Positions 1 to 8,504 of a stretch of 64,000 bases of DNA are shown piece after piece (positions within the stretch are counted from its first letter, which is position 1; the number at the start of each line of letters is the position of its first letter). A program made the position numbers and the translations under genes. This DNA comes from Bacteroidaceae bacterium (GTDB taxonomy: Bacteria; Bacteroidota; Bacteroidia; Bacteroidales; Barnesiellaceae_A). The notes under the pieces are model-generated. The model made no database searches, was not told where the DNA came from, and saw only the letters and a list, made by a program, of their open reading frames with translations. The stretch spans positions 124,001-188,000 of the forward strand of contig JAFUOV010000006.1 in NCBI GenBank assembly GCA_017481745.1, read 5' to 3'.

Positions 1-860
1 CTCGCAAGGAGGTATATAATGGCAAGACTGCTACATCGGGACGTGTAAATACGTTGAATAAAGTGTATGCCAAGTATGGTAAGGTAGAGGCACGTATCAA
101 CTTCCCTTATACAGCAAATGGTTTGTGGCCTGCATTCTGGATGATGGGTAACGACTACTCATCGGTGGGCTGGCCCAAATGTGGCGAAATAGATATTATA
201 GAATTGGGACAAGCCGATGGTATAGCAAGAGGTACGCAAGATCGCCACTTGGTTGCCGCTACTCACTGGGGACCCTCGTGGAAAGATCATCCCAATTACG
301 GAAAATCAACAACACATAGTGAAAGCGTGCAAGGCGATTTTCACCTGTTTACACTTATATGGAATGCCAAGTCGGTAAGTATGTATGTCGATCTTGACAA
401 AAATCCCAATGCCGAGCCTTACTATGTAATGAATATTGATGATGACACAAATGAGTATGCTCCGGGACAATATTTCCATAAGCCCAATTTTATCTTGTTA
501 AACTTGGCTGTGGGTGGAAATTTCCCTAACATACACAATATAGATAATGTTACAGCACTTGATAATGGCGATGCAAAGATGTATGTCGATTGGGTGCGCA
601 TTTATCAAAAGGGCGATGATGGCGAGGAGTTTCACTGCTCGACTTCGGGTATTCACACAGGTGTAAAAGAGCGTGCTATGCAAGTGTATCGTGATGGCGA
701 TGTGCTGCGTGTTGAGGATAGCAATGATGAGTTGTTGCTGTATAACGCAGCCGGTGTATTGGTGCGTATGTCTGAAACCGATGAGATAAATGTTGCCGGT
801 TTGCCATCGGGCATATATATCGTTAAGTGTGGCGATACTGTAGGCAAAGTGGTATTGTAG
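1..860 (+). CDS. GH16 endo-beta-glucanase (laminarinase-type), 5' truncated by window edge
   Basis: The reading frame is open from the first codon in the window (position 3) and aligns with the paralogue just downstream, so the gene begins outside the window. Any internal TTG or ATG start is unlikely. The GH16 signature EIDIIE sits at about 186-203, with both glutamates acting as nucleophile and acid/base. The aromatic GLWPAFWM motif is also present. After the jelly-roll domain the last ~70 residues form a T9SS type A sorting tail ending GIYIVKCGDTVGKVVL, so the enzyme is probably secreted and surface-anchored. It likely cleaves beta-1,3 or mixed-linkage glucans, and it heads a cluster with GH16, GH3 and GH128-like genes. 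Substrate is inferred from family and context. Confidence 0.88.
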   Translation, partial: RKEVYNGKTATSGRVNTLNKVYAKYGKVEARINFPYTANGLWPAFWMMGNDYSSVGWPKCGEIDIIELGQADGIARGTQDRHLVAATHWGPSWKDHPNYGKSTTHSESVQGDFHLFTLIWNAKSVSMYVDLDKNPNAEPYYVMNIDDDTNEYAPGQYFHKPNFILLNLAVGGNFPNIHNIDNVTALDNGDAKMYVDWVRIYQKGDDGEEFHCSTSGIHTGVKERAMQVYRDGDVLRVEDSNDELLLYNAAGVLVRMSETDEINVAGLPSGIYIVKCGDTVGKVVL

Positions 861-875
861 TGTATTAAAGAATCA

Positions 876-1754
876 ATGGCGATGCGCGTATCTGCAACAT
901 ATATATTGCCCCTCTGCTTGCTGTGGATTACTACGGCAGTTGCGCAAAATTCGGCGGCTCCCGATTATAGTTTGGTGTGGGAGGATACGTTTGACGGAGA
1001 AGCGTTGAACGTAGCCGAATATTGGAACATCGAGGAGAATGGCAGTGGTGGAGGAAATCACGAATTGCAATATTATAGTCGTGGTAATGTTGCAGTGGGT
1101 ATTGAGCCTGTCAGTGGCGAGTCGTGTCTTATTCTTACAGCGCGTAAAGAGTGCCTTAATGGCAAGACCGCTACATCGGGGCGTGTCAATACGAAACATA
1201 AGGTGTATGCACAATATGGCAAGATAGAGGCGCGTATCAAGTTGCCCTCGACCGCCGATGGGCTGTGGCCCGCATTTTGGATGCTGGGAGAGGATATCTC
1301 GCAAGAGGGTTGGCCTCGTTGTGGAGAGATTGATATACTCGAAATGGGACATTCCGAAGGGATAAAGAACAATACGCAAGAGCGATTGTTCAATGGAGCC
1401 TGTCATTGGGGAATGTCTTATAAGGCTCATCACTACGATACGCAGGATTCGGTAGCATCGTATAGTCTGCAAGATGGTGATTTTCATTTATATACGCTCG
1501 AATGGAATGCCGATAGTATCGTGATGTATCTCGATAAAGATGTGCATCCCGATGTTGCCCCCTATTACTATATGGATATTGCCGAAAAATCAACCCCCGA
1601 CTCGGGAGGATACTTTTTCCACAAGCCATTCTTTATAGTCTTAAATTTGGCTGTTGGTGGCGATTACCCCGGTATATACGATGTTGAGCAGATTACAGCT
1701 TTGTCGCAAGGCGATGCTCTTATGTATATCGACTATGTGCGTGTATATCAATAA
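876..1754 (+). CDS. GH16 endo-beta-glucanase without T9SS tail
   Basis: This 292-residue protein has an N-terminal signal peptide (about residues 1-24, cut near AVAQ) followed by a single GH16 jelly-roll domain. The catalytic motif EIDILE is at residues 151-156 (E151, D153, E156). It is a close paralogue of the preceding gene and starts 15 bp after that gene's stop codon, which suggests one transcript. Unlike its neighbour it ends right after the catalytic domain (DYVRVYQ), with no sorting tail and no lipobox. It is therefore probably periplasmic or released, while its sister is T9SS-exported. Endo-acting cleavage of beta-1,3-glucan is the family-based expectation. Confidence 0.9.
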   Translation: MAMRVSATYILPLCLLWITTAVAQNSAAPDYSLVWEDTFDGEALNVAEYWNIEENGSGGGNHELQYYSRGNVAVGIEPVSGESCLILTARKECLNGKTATSGRVNTKHKVYAQYGKIEARIKLPSTADGLWPAFWMLGEDISQEGWPRCGEIDILEMGHSEGIKNNTQERLFNGACHWGMSYKAHHYDTQDSVASYSLQDGDFHLYTLEWNADSIVMYLDKDVHPDVAPYYYMDIAEKSTPDSGGYFFHKPFFIVLNLAVGGDYPGIYDVEQITALSQGDALMYIDYVRVYQ

Positions 1755-1797
1755 GACACATAAATGAATAATTGTTAAAACACATAAACAAGGAATT

Positions 1798-4029
1798 ATG
1801 AAGAACGTATTGATGAAGTGCCTAATGGCTTTGTGGGTGGCTGCCGGCTTGGTAAGTTGTGCAAGCGGTGCCAAGGAAGATGCTACCGAGAAAAAAATTG
1901 ATGATTTGTTGCGCCAAATGACTCTTGAAGAGAAAATAGGTCAGATGAATCAACTTCAAGGAGTAGGTTACAATGAAGATATGGTGTCGCAAATTCGTGA
2001 AGGTGGGGTGGGCTCTATTCTCAACGACCTAAACCCTGATACTATCAATATGTTGCAGAGAGTTGCCGTTGAAGAAACTCGCTTGGGTATTCCTTTGGTT
2101 TTTGCTCGTGATGTGATACATGGTTTTAAGACCATCTTCCCCATACCATTGGGTCAGGCTGCCGGATGGAATGTCGACTTGGTGGAGCAAGGAGCGCGTA
2201 TTGCTGCTTATGAAGCGACCTCGGTGGGTATCAGATGGACTTTTGCACCGATGATAGACGTGTCGCGCGATCCTCGTTGGGGACGCATCGCCGAGTCGTG
2301 TGGCGAAGATACCTATCTTAATGCTGTAATGGGTGCTGCCATGATTCGTGGTTTCCAAGGAGAGTCGTTGTCTGACCCTCGCTCGATGGCTGCTTGTGCC
2401 AAGCACTTTGCTGCCTATGGAGCAAGTGAAAGTGGCAAGGACTATAATACCACCAATATACCCGAGCGATTGTTGCGCGATGTATATCTGCCTCCATTTA
2501 AGGCTGCTGTTGATGCCGGTGCTGCTACCTTTATGTGTTCGTTCAACGATATAGACGGTGTGCCTTCATCGGGTAATAAGTGGCTTAATATCGATGTGTT
2601 GCGCCAAGAGTGGGGTTACGATGGTATGCTTGTGAGCGATTGGGGCTCTATCGAGCAAATGATACCTCACCACTTCTGTAGCGACCTGAAGGATGCTGCA
2701 CACAAAGCTGCCATTGCCGGCGTTGATATGGATATGATGGGTTTTGCCTATATAACACATCTCAAGTCGTTGGTGGAGGAGGGTGTTGTGAAGGAGAGCG
2801 TTATTGATGAGGCTGTGCGTAATATTTTGCGTTTGAAATTCCGCCTTGGATTGTTCGATAATCCTTATGTAGCAGTGGTCGATACATTGCCTTTCTACCA
2901 ACCTGCATCGCTCGAAGTTGCCCAACGTGTTGCGGCTGAGAGTGCCATATTGCTCAAGAATAACAATGTTCTTCCCCTCAAATCTTTCAATCGAGTGGCT
3001 GTGGTTGGACCTTTGGCAGATGCTCCCAAGGATCAAGTGGGTACATGGTGTTTCGATGCCGAACCCGAACATTGCGTAACACCTATGCAAGCCATCAAGG
3101 AACGTTATGGCAATAAGGTTGTAGCTGTTCCCGGTTTGACTTATAGTAGAGATACCAATAAGCAAGGTATTGCGCAAGCTGTTGCTGCAGCCCGTAGTGC
3201 CGATGTTGTTTTGTTCTTTGCCGGCGAGGAATCTTTGCTTACCGGTGAGGCGCATTGCCGTGCCGACTTAACACTGCCCGGTGCTCAAACAGAAATGCTC
3301 AAAGCCCTGAAAGCTACGGGCAAGCCTGTTGTAATGATAGTTATGACCGGTCGTCCTATGGTTATTACCGAGGAAGTCGAGTTGGCAGATGCTGTTATAT
3401 ACTCGTTCCACGCAGGAACAATGGCAGGTCCCGGTTTGGCAGATGTGATTTTTGGTGATGTTGTTCCCTCCGGTAAATTGCCTGCTACATTGCCTCTTAT
3501 GACCGGTCAAGTACCCGTTTATTATGCTCATAAAAACACCGGTCGCCCGGCTGCCGATATGATACTTATCGACGATATTCCCGTTGGGGCTGCACAATCT
3601 TCACTTGGCTTTACAAGTTTCCACTTGGATGCTGGCGATTCTCCCTTGTTCCCCTTTGGTTATGGCTTGTCATACACTACTTTCGACTACTCTCCTGTAA
3701 CTCTGTCGGCTGCCGAAATGACGGTTGATGGAACGATTGAGGCTACTTGTACAATCACCAATACCGGCAAGTACGATGCCGATGAGGTAATACAGTTTTA
3801 CATAGGCGATAAAGTGGCTTCTGTAGCCCGTCCCGTTAAAGAGTTGAAGGGCTTTAAGAAGTTGCATATCGAGTCGGGCGAGTCGGTTACGGTAGCTTTT
3901 GATATCACAGCCGAGCAGTTGGCGTTTACACGCCTTGATATGACTCGTGGCACTGAGCCGGGCGAGTTTGATGTGTGGATTGCATCGGATAGCCGAGGTG
4001 GAGAGCCGGTAACATTCGTTTTGAAATAA
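1798..4029 (+). CDS. GH3 beta-glucosidase, lipoprotein (BglX-like)
   Basis: This is a 743-residue GH3 enzyme. A type II signal peptide ends in LVSC with lipidated Cys21, so the protein is membrane-anchored. The N-terminal TIM-barrel carries the KHFAAYG motif near residue 202 and the nucleophile Asp281 in VSDWGS. A C-terminal alpha/beta sandwich and a fibronectin III-like domain (about 640-735) complete the usual BglX layout, and the length is normal for the family. It should remove glucose from the non-reducing end of the oligosaccharides made by the neighbouring GH16 and GH128-like enzymes. It is co-directional, 43 bp behind the second GH16 gene and 14 bp ahead of the next gene. Confidence 0.93.
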   Translation: MKNVLMKCLMALWVAAGLVSCASGAKEDATEKKIDDLLRQMTLEEKIGQMNQLQGVGYNEDMVSQIREGGVGSILNDLNPDTINMLQRVAVEETRLGIPLVFARDVIHGFKTIFPIPLGQAAGWNVDLVEQGARIAAYEATSVGIRWTFAPMIDVSRDPRWGRIAESCGEDTYLNAVMGAAMIRGFQGESLSDPRSMAACAKHFAAYGASESGKDYNTTNIPERLLRDVYLPPFKAAVDAGAATFMCSFNDIDGVPSSGNKWLNIDVLRQEWGYDGMLVSDWGSIEQMIPHHFCSDLKDAAHKAAIAGVDMDMMGFAYITHLKSLVEEGVVKESVIDEAVRNILRLKFRLGLFDNPYVAVVDTLPFYQPASLEVAQRVAAESAILLKNNNVLPLKSFNRVAVVGPLADAPKDQVGTWCFDAEPEHCVTPMQAIKERYGNKVVAVPGLTYSRDTNKQGIAQAVAAARSADVVLFFAGEESLLTGEAHCRADLTLPGAQTEMLKALKATGKPVVMIVMTGRPMVITEEVELADAVIYSFHAGTMAGPGLADVIFGDVVPSGKLPATLPLMTGQVPVYYAHKNTGRPAADMILIDDIPVGAAQSSLGFTSFHLDAGDSPLFPFGYGLSYTTFDYSPVTLSAAEMTVDGTIEATCTITNTGKYDADEVIQFYIGDKVASVARPVKELKGFKKLHIESGESVTVAFDITAEQLAFTRLDMTRGTEPGEFDVWIASDSRGGEPVTFVLK

Positions 4030-4043
4030 CAAAAACATATTGT

Positions 4044-5549
4044 ATGAAAACAACAAAAAGATATCTGTCTATATCTCTTGCATTTGTTATTGCAGTAATC
4101 CTTTCTCAAGCTGTCGCCGAGCGTAGTTACAAGCGAGGCGTTTCGCAGAACAATTTTACTTACCCCGAGGAGGTTACTGCACTGACCCCCGGTGTGTGCT
4201 GGCACTACAATTGGGGAATAACCCCCAATAATACTGTAGCCGATGTGGAAGGTCCCGGTACCGATATGGAGTTTGTTCCTATGATATGGGGAGGCACTTT
4301 CAATGAGGAGGGGCTGCGTACATACCTTACCGAACATCCCGGTGTGAAATATTTGTTGGGCTTTAATGAGCCAAACTTCAAGGCGCAAGCCAATATGACA
4401 CCTCAAGTGGCTGCCGAGATATGGCCTAAAGTGGAGGCGATAGCCAAGGATTTCGACCTGAAATTGGTAGGTCCTGCGCTCAATTATTCGCCCGATGCTC
4501 CTTATCAAAATCCCACTACCTGGTACGATGAGTTTTTCGAGTTGTATCCCGATGCTCGTGTCGATTTCTTGGCATTGCACTGCTATATGTTGGCATCGGA
4601 CGGTATGATGAATTTTATTAACTCCATCGCCGACCGTTATGGCAAGCAGATATGGCTTACCGAATTTTGTGCGTGGGATGGACTTACTCGCGAGGAAGCC
4701 GATGCTCGAAAGATTCAACGCGACGAGATGGTGCGCAAGGTTGAGGCGCTTGAGCTCAGCCCCAATGTGTATCGTTACTCTTGGTTTATGGCAAAGGGTG
4801 CCGATAATTATCCCTATTATTCGTTGTTGAAGTATAAGAATGTCAATCAAGGTATCGAGGCGGGCACACTCACCGATTTGGGTAAGATATATGTAAATAT
4901 GTCGGTCTTTGATACGACGCATTATTATAAGCCCGATGTGGTTTTTGCTGCAACCAACTATGTGAAATCAACGTTGTTGAGTGTTAATGTTTCGACCGAT
5001 GAGGCTTCGGAATTTCCTCTGCAAGTAGAAGGTTTCAGTAATATGCGTACGCTCGAATACTTGATAGACGTACCCACTGCCGGTGAGTATCGTTTGTACG
5101 CGCGTGTTTCTACTGCCGGTATTCCGGTTACTGCCTATATCAATGGCGAGGCTGTCGGTACGGCTACTTGGGAAACTACCGGAGAGCAAGGGGAGTGGGA
5201 TACTCGTTATATCAATATGACCCTTCCTGCCGGACAACATCGTTTGCAATTGAAGGGTACTAAATTGTCGCGCTATTGCGATATAAGTACTATTGTTTTC
5301 CGTAATACAGCAGGAGTAGAAAACCTTGGTGTCGACCGCCAGGAACTTCGAGTTGTAAAACAAGCCGGCAATATCTATCTGCAAGGTTGTGGCAATGTGG
5401 TTAGTTATGAGCTCTATGCTGCCGATGGTGCGCTACTTACAAGTGGTGCAGGCAATGTTGTTGAAGCCGGTGCATATAATGCAGGCTTCTATATAATTCG
5501 TGTTACTAATACCGATAACAAAACATATTGTTGTAAGATTATTTTATAA
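4044..5549 (+). CDS. GH128-like beta-1,3-glucanase with CBM6-like domain and T9SS tail
   Basis: This 501-residue protein has a signal peptide (about 1-25). Its catalytic core resembles the Asl1/GH128 family: LLGFNEPNF (Glu109, probable acid/base) and WLTEFCAWD (Glu207, probable nucleophile) match the two catalytic glutamates of this clan A barrel. Residues about 325-425 form a beta-sandwich that looks like CBM6/CBM35. The last ~75 residues are a T9SS sorting tail (GFYIIRVTN...). It starts 14 bp after the GH3 gene, so it is probably in the same operon. A role in beta-1,3-glucan cleavage follows from the family; the exact specificity is not readable. Confidence 0.82.
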   Translation: MKTTKRYLSISLAFVIAVILSQAVAERSYKRGVSQNNFTYPEEVTALTPGVCWHYNWGITPNNTVADVEGPGTDMEFVPMIWGGTFNEEGLRTYLTEHPGVKYLLGFNEPNFKAQANMTPQVAAEIWPKVEAIAKDFDLKLVGPALNYSPDAPYQNPTTWYDEFFELYPDARVDFLALHCYMLASDGMMNFINSIADRYGKQIWLTEFCAWDGLTREEADARKIQRDEMVRKVEALELSPNVYRYSWFMAKGADNYPYYSLLKYKNVNQGIEAGTLTDLGKIYVNMSVFDTTHYYKPDVVFAATNYVKSTLLSVNVSTDEASEFPLQVEGFSNMRTLEYLIDVPTAGEYRLYARVSTAGIPVTAYINGEAVGTATWETTGEQGEWDTRYINMTLPAGQHRLQLKGTKLSRYCDISTIVFRNTAGVENLGVDRQELRVVKQAGNIYLQGCGNVVSYELYAADGALLTSGAGNVVEAGAYNAGFYIIRVTNTDNKTYCCKIIL

Positions 5550-5591
5550 AGTCATACTACCAAATTAATTTAACAATTAAATTCCATTATT

Positions 5592-7955
5592 ATGAGAATC
5601 AATTTCTTACTAAAGAGTCTGAGTATAGTTGTTGTGGCTATACTCCTGGCTGTACCTATGAGAGCACAGAGTTTTAGTACTGCCGTAGCCGATGGTGTGG
5701 CGTTGTATTCGACCGGCGACAAGCCTACTGCCGAAACAGCCGTATCTGCTACGACTGTATCGTACCGTATTGTAGAGGTTAATGGACAGTTGTGGGCAAA
5801 GACTATTATTGACAAAACTGTTACGCCCGATGTTTGGTCGGTACAGTTGCGCGACTGGAAAGCCGACGGTAATTCTAAAACCGAGTTGAACTTGACAAGT
5901 CGTGCCAAAGAAAATCTTGTTGCGTTCAATGAGAATGGTTACAATGTGGTAACACCGGGAACTACACAGATGCAATTTTTCTTGAATTGCCACGACGGTG
6001 GTTTCCACACAACAGAGTTGTTCACTTTTACTCAAGGCGAGGTGGCTACTGTTGAGGGTGATGTTACTGCTCCGACATTGGGCACTATCAGCTATACTGT
6101 CAATGAGTATGAGGTTGTCCTCACTATACCCGAAAATGGTGGAGAGGATTGTTTCTATCTCTTGACCGATGAAGGTACAGGTTTTACACAAGTGTTTATG
6201 GAGCCCGGAACATTTACAATAATTCTGGGAAGTGGTGCTTTGTATAATATTGCTGTGCAAGCTGTAGATTATAGTGGCAATCGTTCCGAAGCTCAATATA
6301 TCAAGCATACAACTCCCTTTGATGTGAATGCCAACCTTGCATTGAATCGTCCTGTAACAGCCTCATCGGGTACAGCTACATCGGGTAATGATGGTAATGA
6401 AGGTACTCGCTGGGAAAGTATCCAAAACGATACCGAGTGGTGGATGGTTGAATTGGCAAGCATTTATAACCTTAACTATATAGAGATTAAGTGGGAAGGT
6501 GCGTATAGCAAGCACTACACAATAGATACTTCGATCGATGGTGATGTGTGGACATCGCTTGAGGTTACATACGACGGAGGCAATGGCTTGATGCAAACTA
6601 TTGATATGTCGGGTGTGCCTGCCAAGTATGTGCGCTTCCAAGGTATAGAGCGCGCTACCGGTTATGGTAACTCTTTCTGGGAGTTCCGTGTATATGGCTT
6701 GAGTATTTACGATCCTTCGGCAGCCGACAAATTGAGCGTGCTGCAAGTAAGCCCTACCAATGCTGAGATTTTTGTTGACGAAACTGTTGAATTCTCACTT
6801 GTTGCACTCTCGGGCGATGGCGCTCCTATTGATGGTGCTACATATACGGTTGTTGCTCCTGCCAATACTACAGTAACCGAGAAGAGTGCCGGTGTGTATG
6901 AGTTCTATACATCAACCCCCGGTAACTATGTGGTTGATGCGAAAGCCGAATTGGGTGGTGTTGAGGTTGAAGGAACATTTAAGGTGTATGTCAAGGCACT
7001 TCCCGTTCTGAGTACGCTTGAAATTTCTGCTCCTTACACTGTAACAGCTGCCGGCGATGCTGTGAGCATTACGCTTACTGCATTCGATCAATATGGTGTT
7101 GCTTATGCTTGTACTCCCGATTGGGTTGTAGATGGCGATGCTGCCGGCGAGGTGCTTGATATGAAGTATATTGCCCAAACAATGGGTACAGCAAACGTCT
7201 ATTGCAAGGTGGGTGATGTGTCGAGCAATGTATTGGCATTTAATATTGTTGCCGATGGCAAGAATCTTGCTTTGGATAAAACAGTTGAAGCTGCCGACAT
7301 GGCATTGAATCCCGCCAATGCCGTTGACGGTGATTGGGGCTCTATGGCAGAGTTGTATCCCCAAGCCGGTGAGTTGGCTGAATCTAAGGAGTATGAAACA
7401 TATATAATAGTCGATCTCGCTCCCGTTTCTCCTTGTATTGGATACAATATCAATTTGATACAAACCGAGTGGGAGGGTGCAACAGCTGCTGATTATACTG
7501 TGGAGGTTTCGCTCGATAAGGAAAATTGGGAACTTTATGGTACTATGACCGATGGCGCCGGTATGTTATCTCGTTATGATGCATTCTATCCCTCTTCGCC
7601 TATTGTTAATCCCGAGGGTGTTACTACTTATGGTCATCGCTATGTTCGCTTGTCGGTTACCAAGGCGGCTACTGTTTATGGCGTAAAATTGCGTGAATTG
7701 AAAGTGTATGGCTCTTCCAATTATCCTACTTCGGTAAGCGCCGTTGAAGCAGCAGCAGCTCGTGTATGGCGTGCCGGTGATGTGGTGCGCGCTACAGCCG
7801 ATGTATGCGCATTGGAGGTGTATAATGTAGCAGGTGCTTGTGTTGCTACAACCCATACCAATAATATGAATATTGCGACTCTTCCTGCCGGTGTCTATGT
7901 AGTGCGTGCTACAACAGCCGATGGCGAGGTGGTCTCAGTAAAAATAGTGAAATAA
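5592..7955 (+). CDS. Discoidin (F5/8 type C)-domain glycan-binding protein with T9SS tail
   Basis: This 787-residue protein has a signal peptide (about 1-25, ...PMRAQ). It carries two discoidin/CBM32-like domains, one starting near NLALNRPVTASSG (about 247-370) and one at KNLALDKTVEAA (about 556-705), separated by Ig-like beta domains (about 375-550). A T9SS tail follows (GVYVVRATTADGEVVSVKIVK region). No catalytic residues are recognisable, so it is probably a surface glycan-binding protein serving the glucanases upstream. It is 42 bp behind the GH128-like gene and is followed by a strong terminator, so it ends this transcription unit. Confidence 0.8.
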   Translation: MRINFLLKSLSIVVVAILLAVPMRAQSFSTAVADGVALYSTGDKPTAETAVSATTVSYRIVEVNGQLWAKTIIDKTVTPDVWSVQLRDWKADGNSKTELNLTSRAKENLVAFNENGYNVVTPGTTQMQFFLNCHDGGFHTTELFTFTQGEVATVEGDVTAPTLGTISYTVNEYEVVLTIPENGGEDCFYLLTDEGTGFTQVFMEPGTFTIILGSGALYNIAVQAVDYSGNRSEAQYIKHTTPFDVNANLALNRPVTASSGTATSGNDGNEGTRWESIQNDTEWWMVELASIYNLNYIEIKWEGAYSKHYTIDTSIDGDVWTSLEVTYDGGNGLMQTIDMSGVPAKYVRFQGIERATGYGNSFWEFRVYGLSIYDPSAADKLSVLQVSPTNAEIFVDETVEFSLVALSGDGAPIDGATYTVVAPANTTVTEKSAGVYEFYTSTPGNYVVDAKAELGGVEVEGTFKVYVKALPVLSTLEISAPYTVTAAGDAVSITLTAFDQYGVAYACTPDWVVDGDAAGEVLDMKYIAQTMGTANVYCKVGDVSSNVLAFNIVADGKNLALDKTVEAADMALNPANAVDGDWGSMAELYPQAGELAESKEYETYIIVDLAPVSPCIGYNINLIQTEWEGATAADYTVEVSLDKENWELYGTMTDGAGMLSRYDAFYPSSPIVNPEGVTTYGHRYVRLSVTKAATVYGVKLRELKVYGSSNYPTSVSAVEAAAARVWRAGDVVRATADVCALEVYNVAGACVATTHTNNMNIATLPAGVYVVRATTADGEVVSVKIVK

Positions 7956-7972
7956 TAGTTGTTATTTAGGGT

Positions 7973-8010
7973 AGTGCCGATACCGAGTTGCCGGTGTCGG
8001 CACTTTTTTT
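7973..8010 (+). terminator. Intrinsic terminator of the glucanase operon
   Basis: A perfect 13-bp stem (7973-7985 with 7992-8004, allowing one G-T pair) encloses a 6-nt loop and is followed by seven T residues. It lies 17 bp after the discoidin-protein stop codon. Confidence 0.92.
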
Positions 8011-8268
8011 ATAAAAAGGGTTGTTGTAACAGCCGCTGCCTTGTTGTGTGGAGTTGCTTATACCACTTGTGCGATGTATCGACAGTACAACCAACTATAT
8101 GTCTCTGCTCCTTGTCCCGGAGAGGTTTATATCTATTCATTGCAAGGAGTATTGATACGGCGTTATGCTGTATCAATAGGAGAAAATTATCTGTCTATGT
8201 CTCCCCGAACAGGTAGTGGCAATTTTCATCTCTTTGCAATACAATATTATACAAAAAAAATATGGTGA
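8011..8268 (+). pseudogene. Small secreted-protein ORF with apparent start-codon loss (ATA)
   Basis: The frame reads KRVVVTAAALLCGVAYTTCA, a typical signal peptide, directly after an ATA codon at 8011 where ATG would be expected. It continues into a short domain (VYIYSLQGVLIRRYAVSIGE) that resembles a T9SS tail or DUF3244-like fold, and ends at 8268. The next usable starts (TTG at 8041, ATG at 8074) would cut through or remove the signal peptide. The ORF sits between two intrinsic terminators. I read it as a small secreted protein gene inactivated at its start codon, or one using a rare ATA start. No function is recognised. Confidence 0.4.
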
Positions 8269-8283
8269 TAAGGTCTTCTTCCC

Positions 8284-8327
8284 GGGCAAATATTTGCAAA
8301 TGTAGATGTTTGCCCATCATTTTTTTT
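8284..8327 (+). terminator. Intrinsic terminator after the small ORF
   Basis: Arms GGGCAAA (8284-8290) and TTTGCCC (8309-8315), extendable by weaker pairs towards the loop, are followed by a T-rich run (8320-8327). The rest of 8328-8466 is AT-rich, with nothing I can identify. Confidence 0.75.
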
Positions 8328-8466
8328 CTTGTATATACTTGTGAAATAAATTAGCTATTTTTATTTATTAAAAATCAATGAGTTGTAAAATATTGTTGTA
8401 TTTTTGTTGTGGTAATATTGTAATTTTGTGAGGAGGTATTTGCGTAATAAAAAATCACGCTACTGT

Positions 8467-8474
8467 TATATTTG
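8467..8474 (+). promoter_or_regulatory. Bacteroidota -7 element for the triple-repeat protein gene
   Basis: TATATTTG matches TAnnTTTG and lies 30 bp before the ATG at 8505. The nearest upstream TTTG (8439-8442) gives a 24-bp spacer, longer than usual, so the -33 element is uncertain. Confidence 0.5.
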
Positions 8475-8504
8475 CATCAATAAACCAATTTTTTACTTCT
8501 ACCA

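Noticed and set aside
3798..4922. 374-codon minus-strand open frame
   Set aside because: It spans the junction of the GH3 and GH128-like genes on the opposite strand and has no features of its own.
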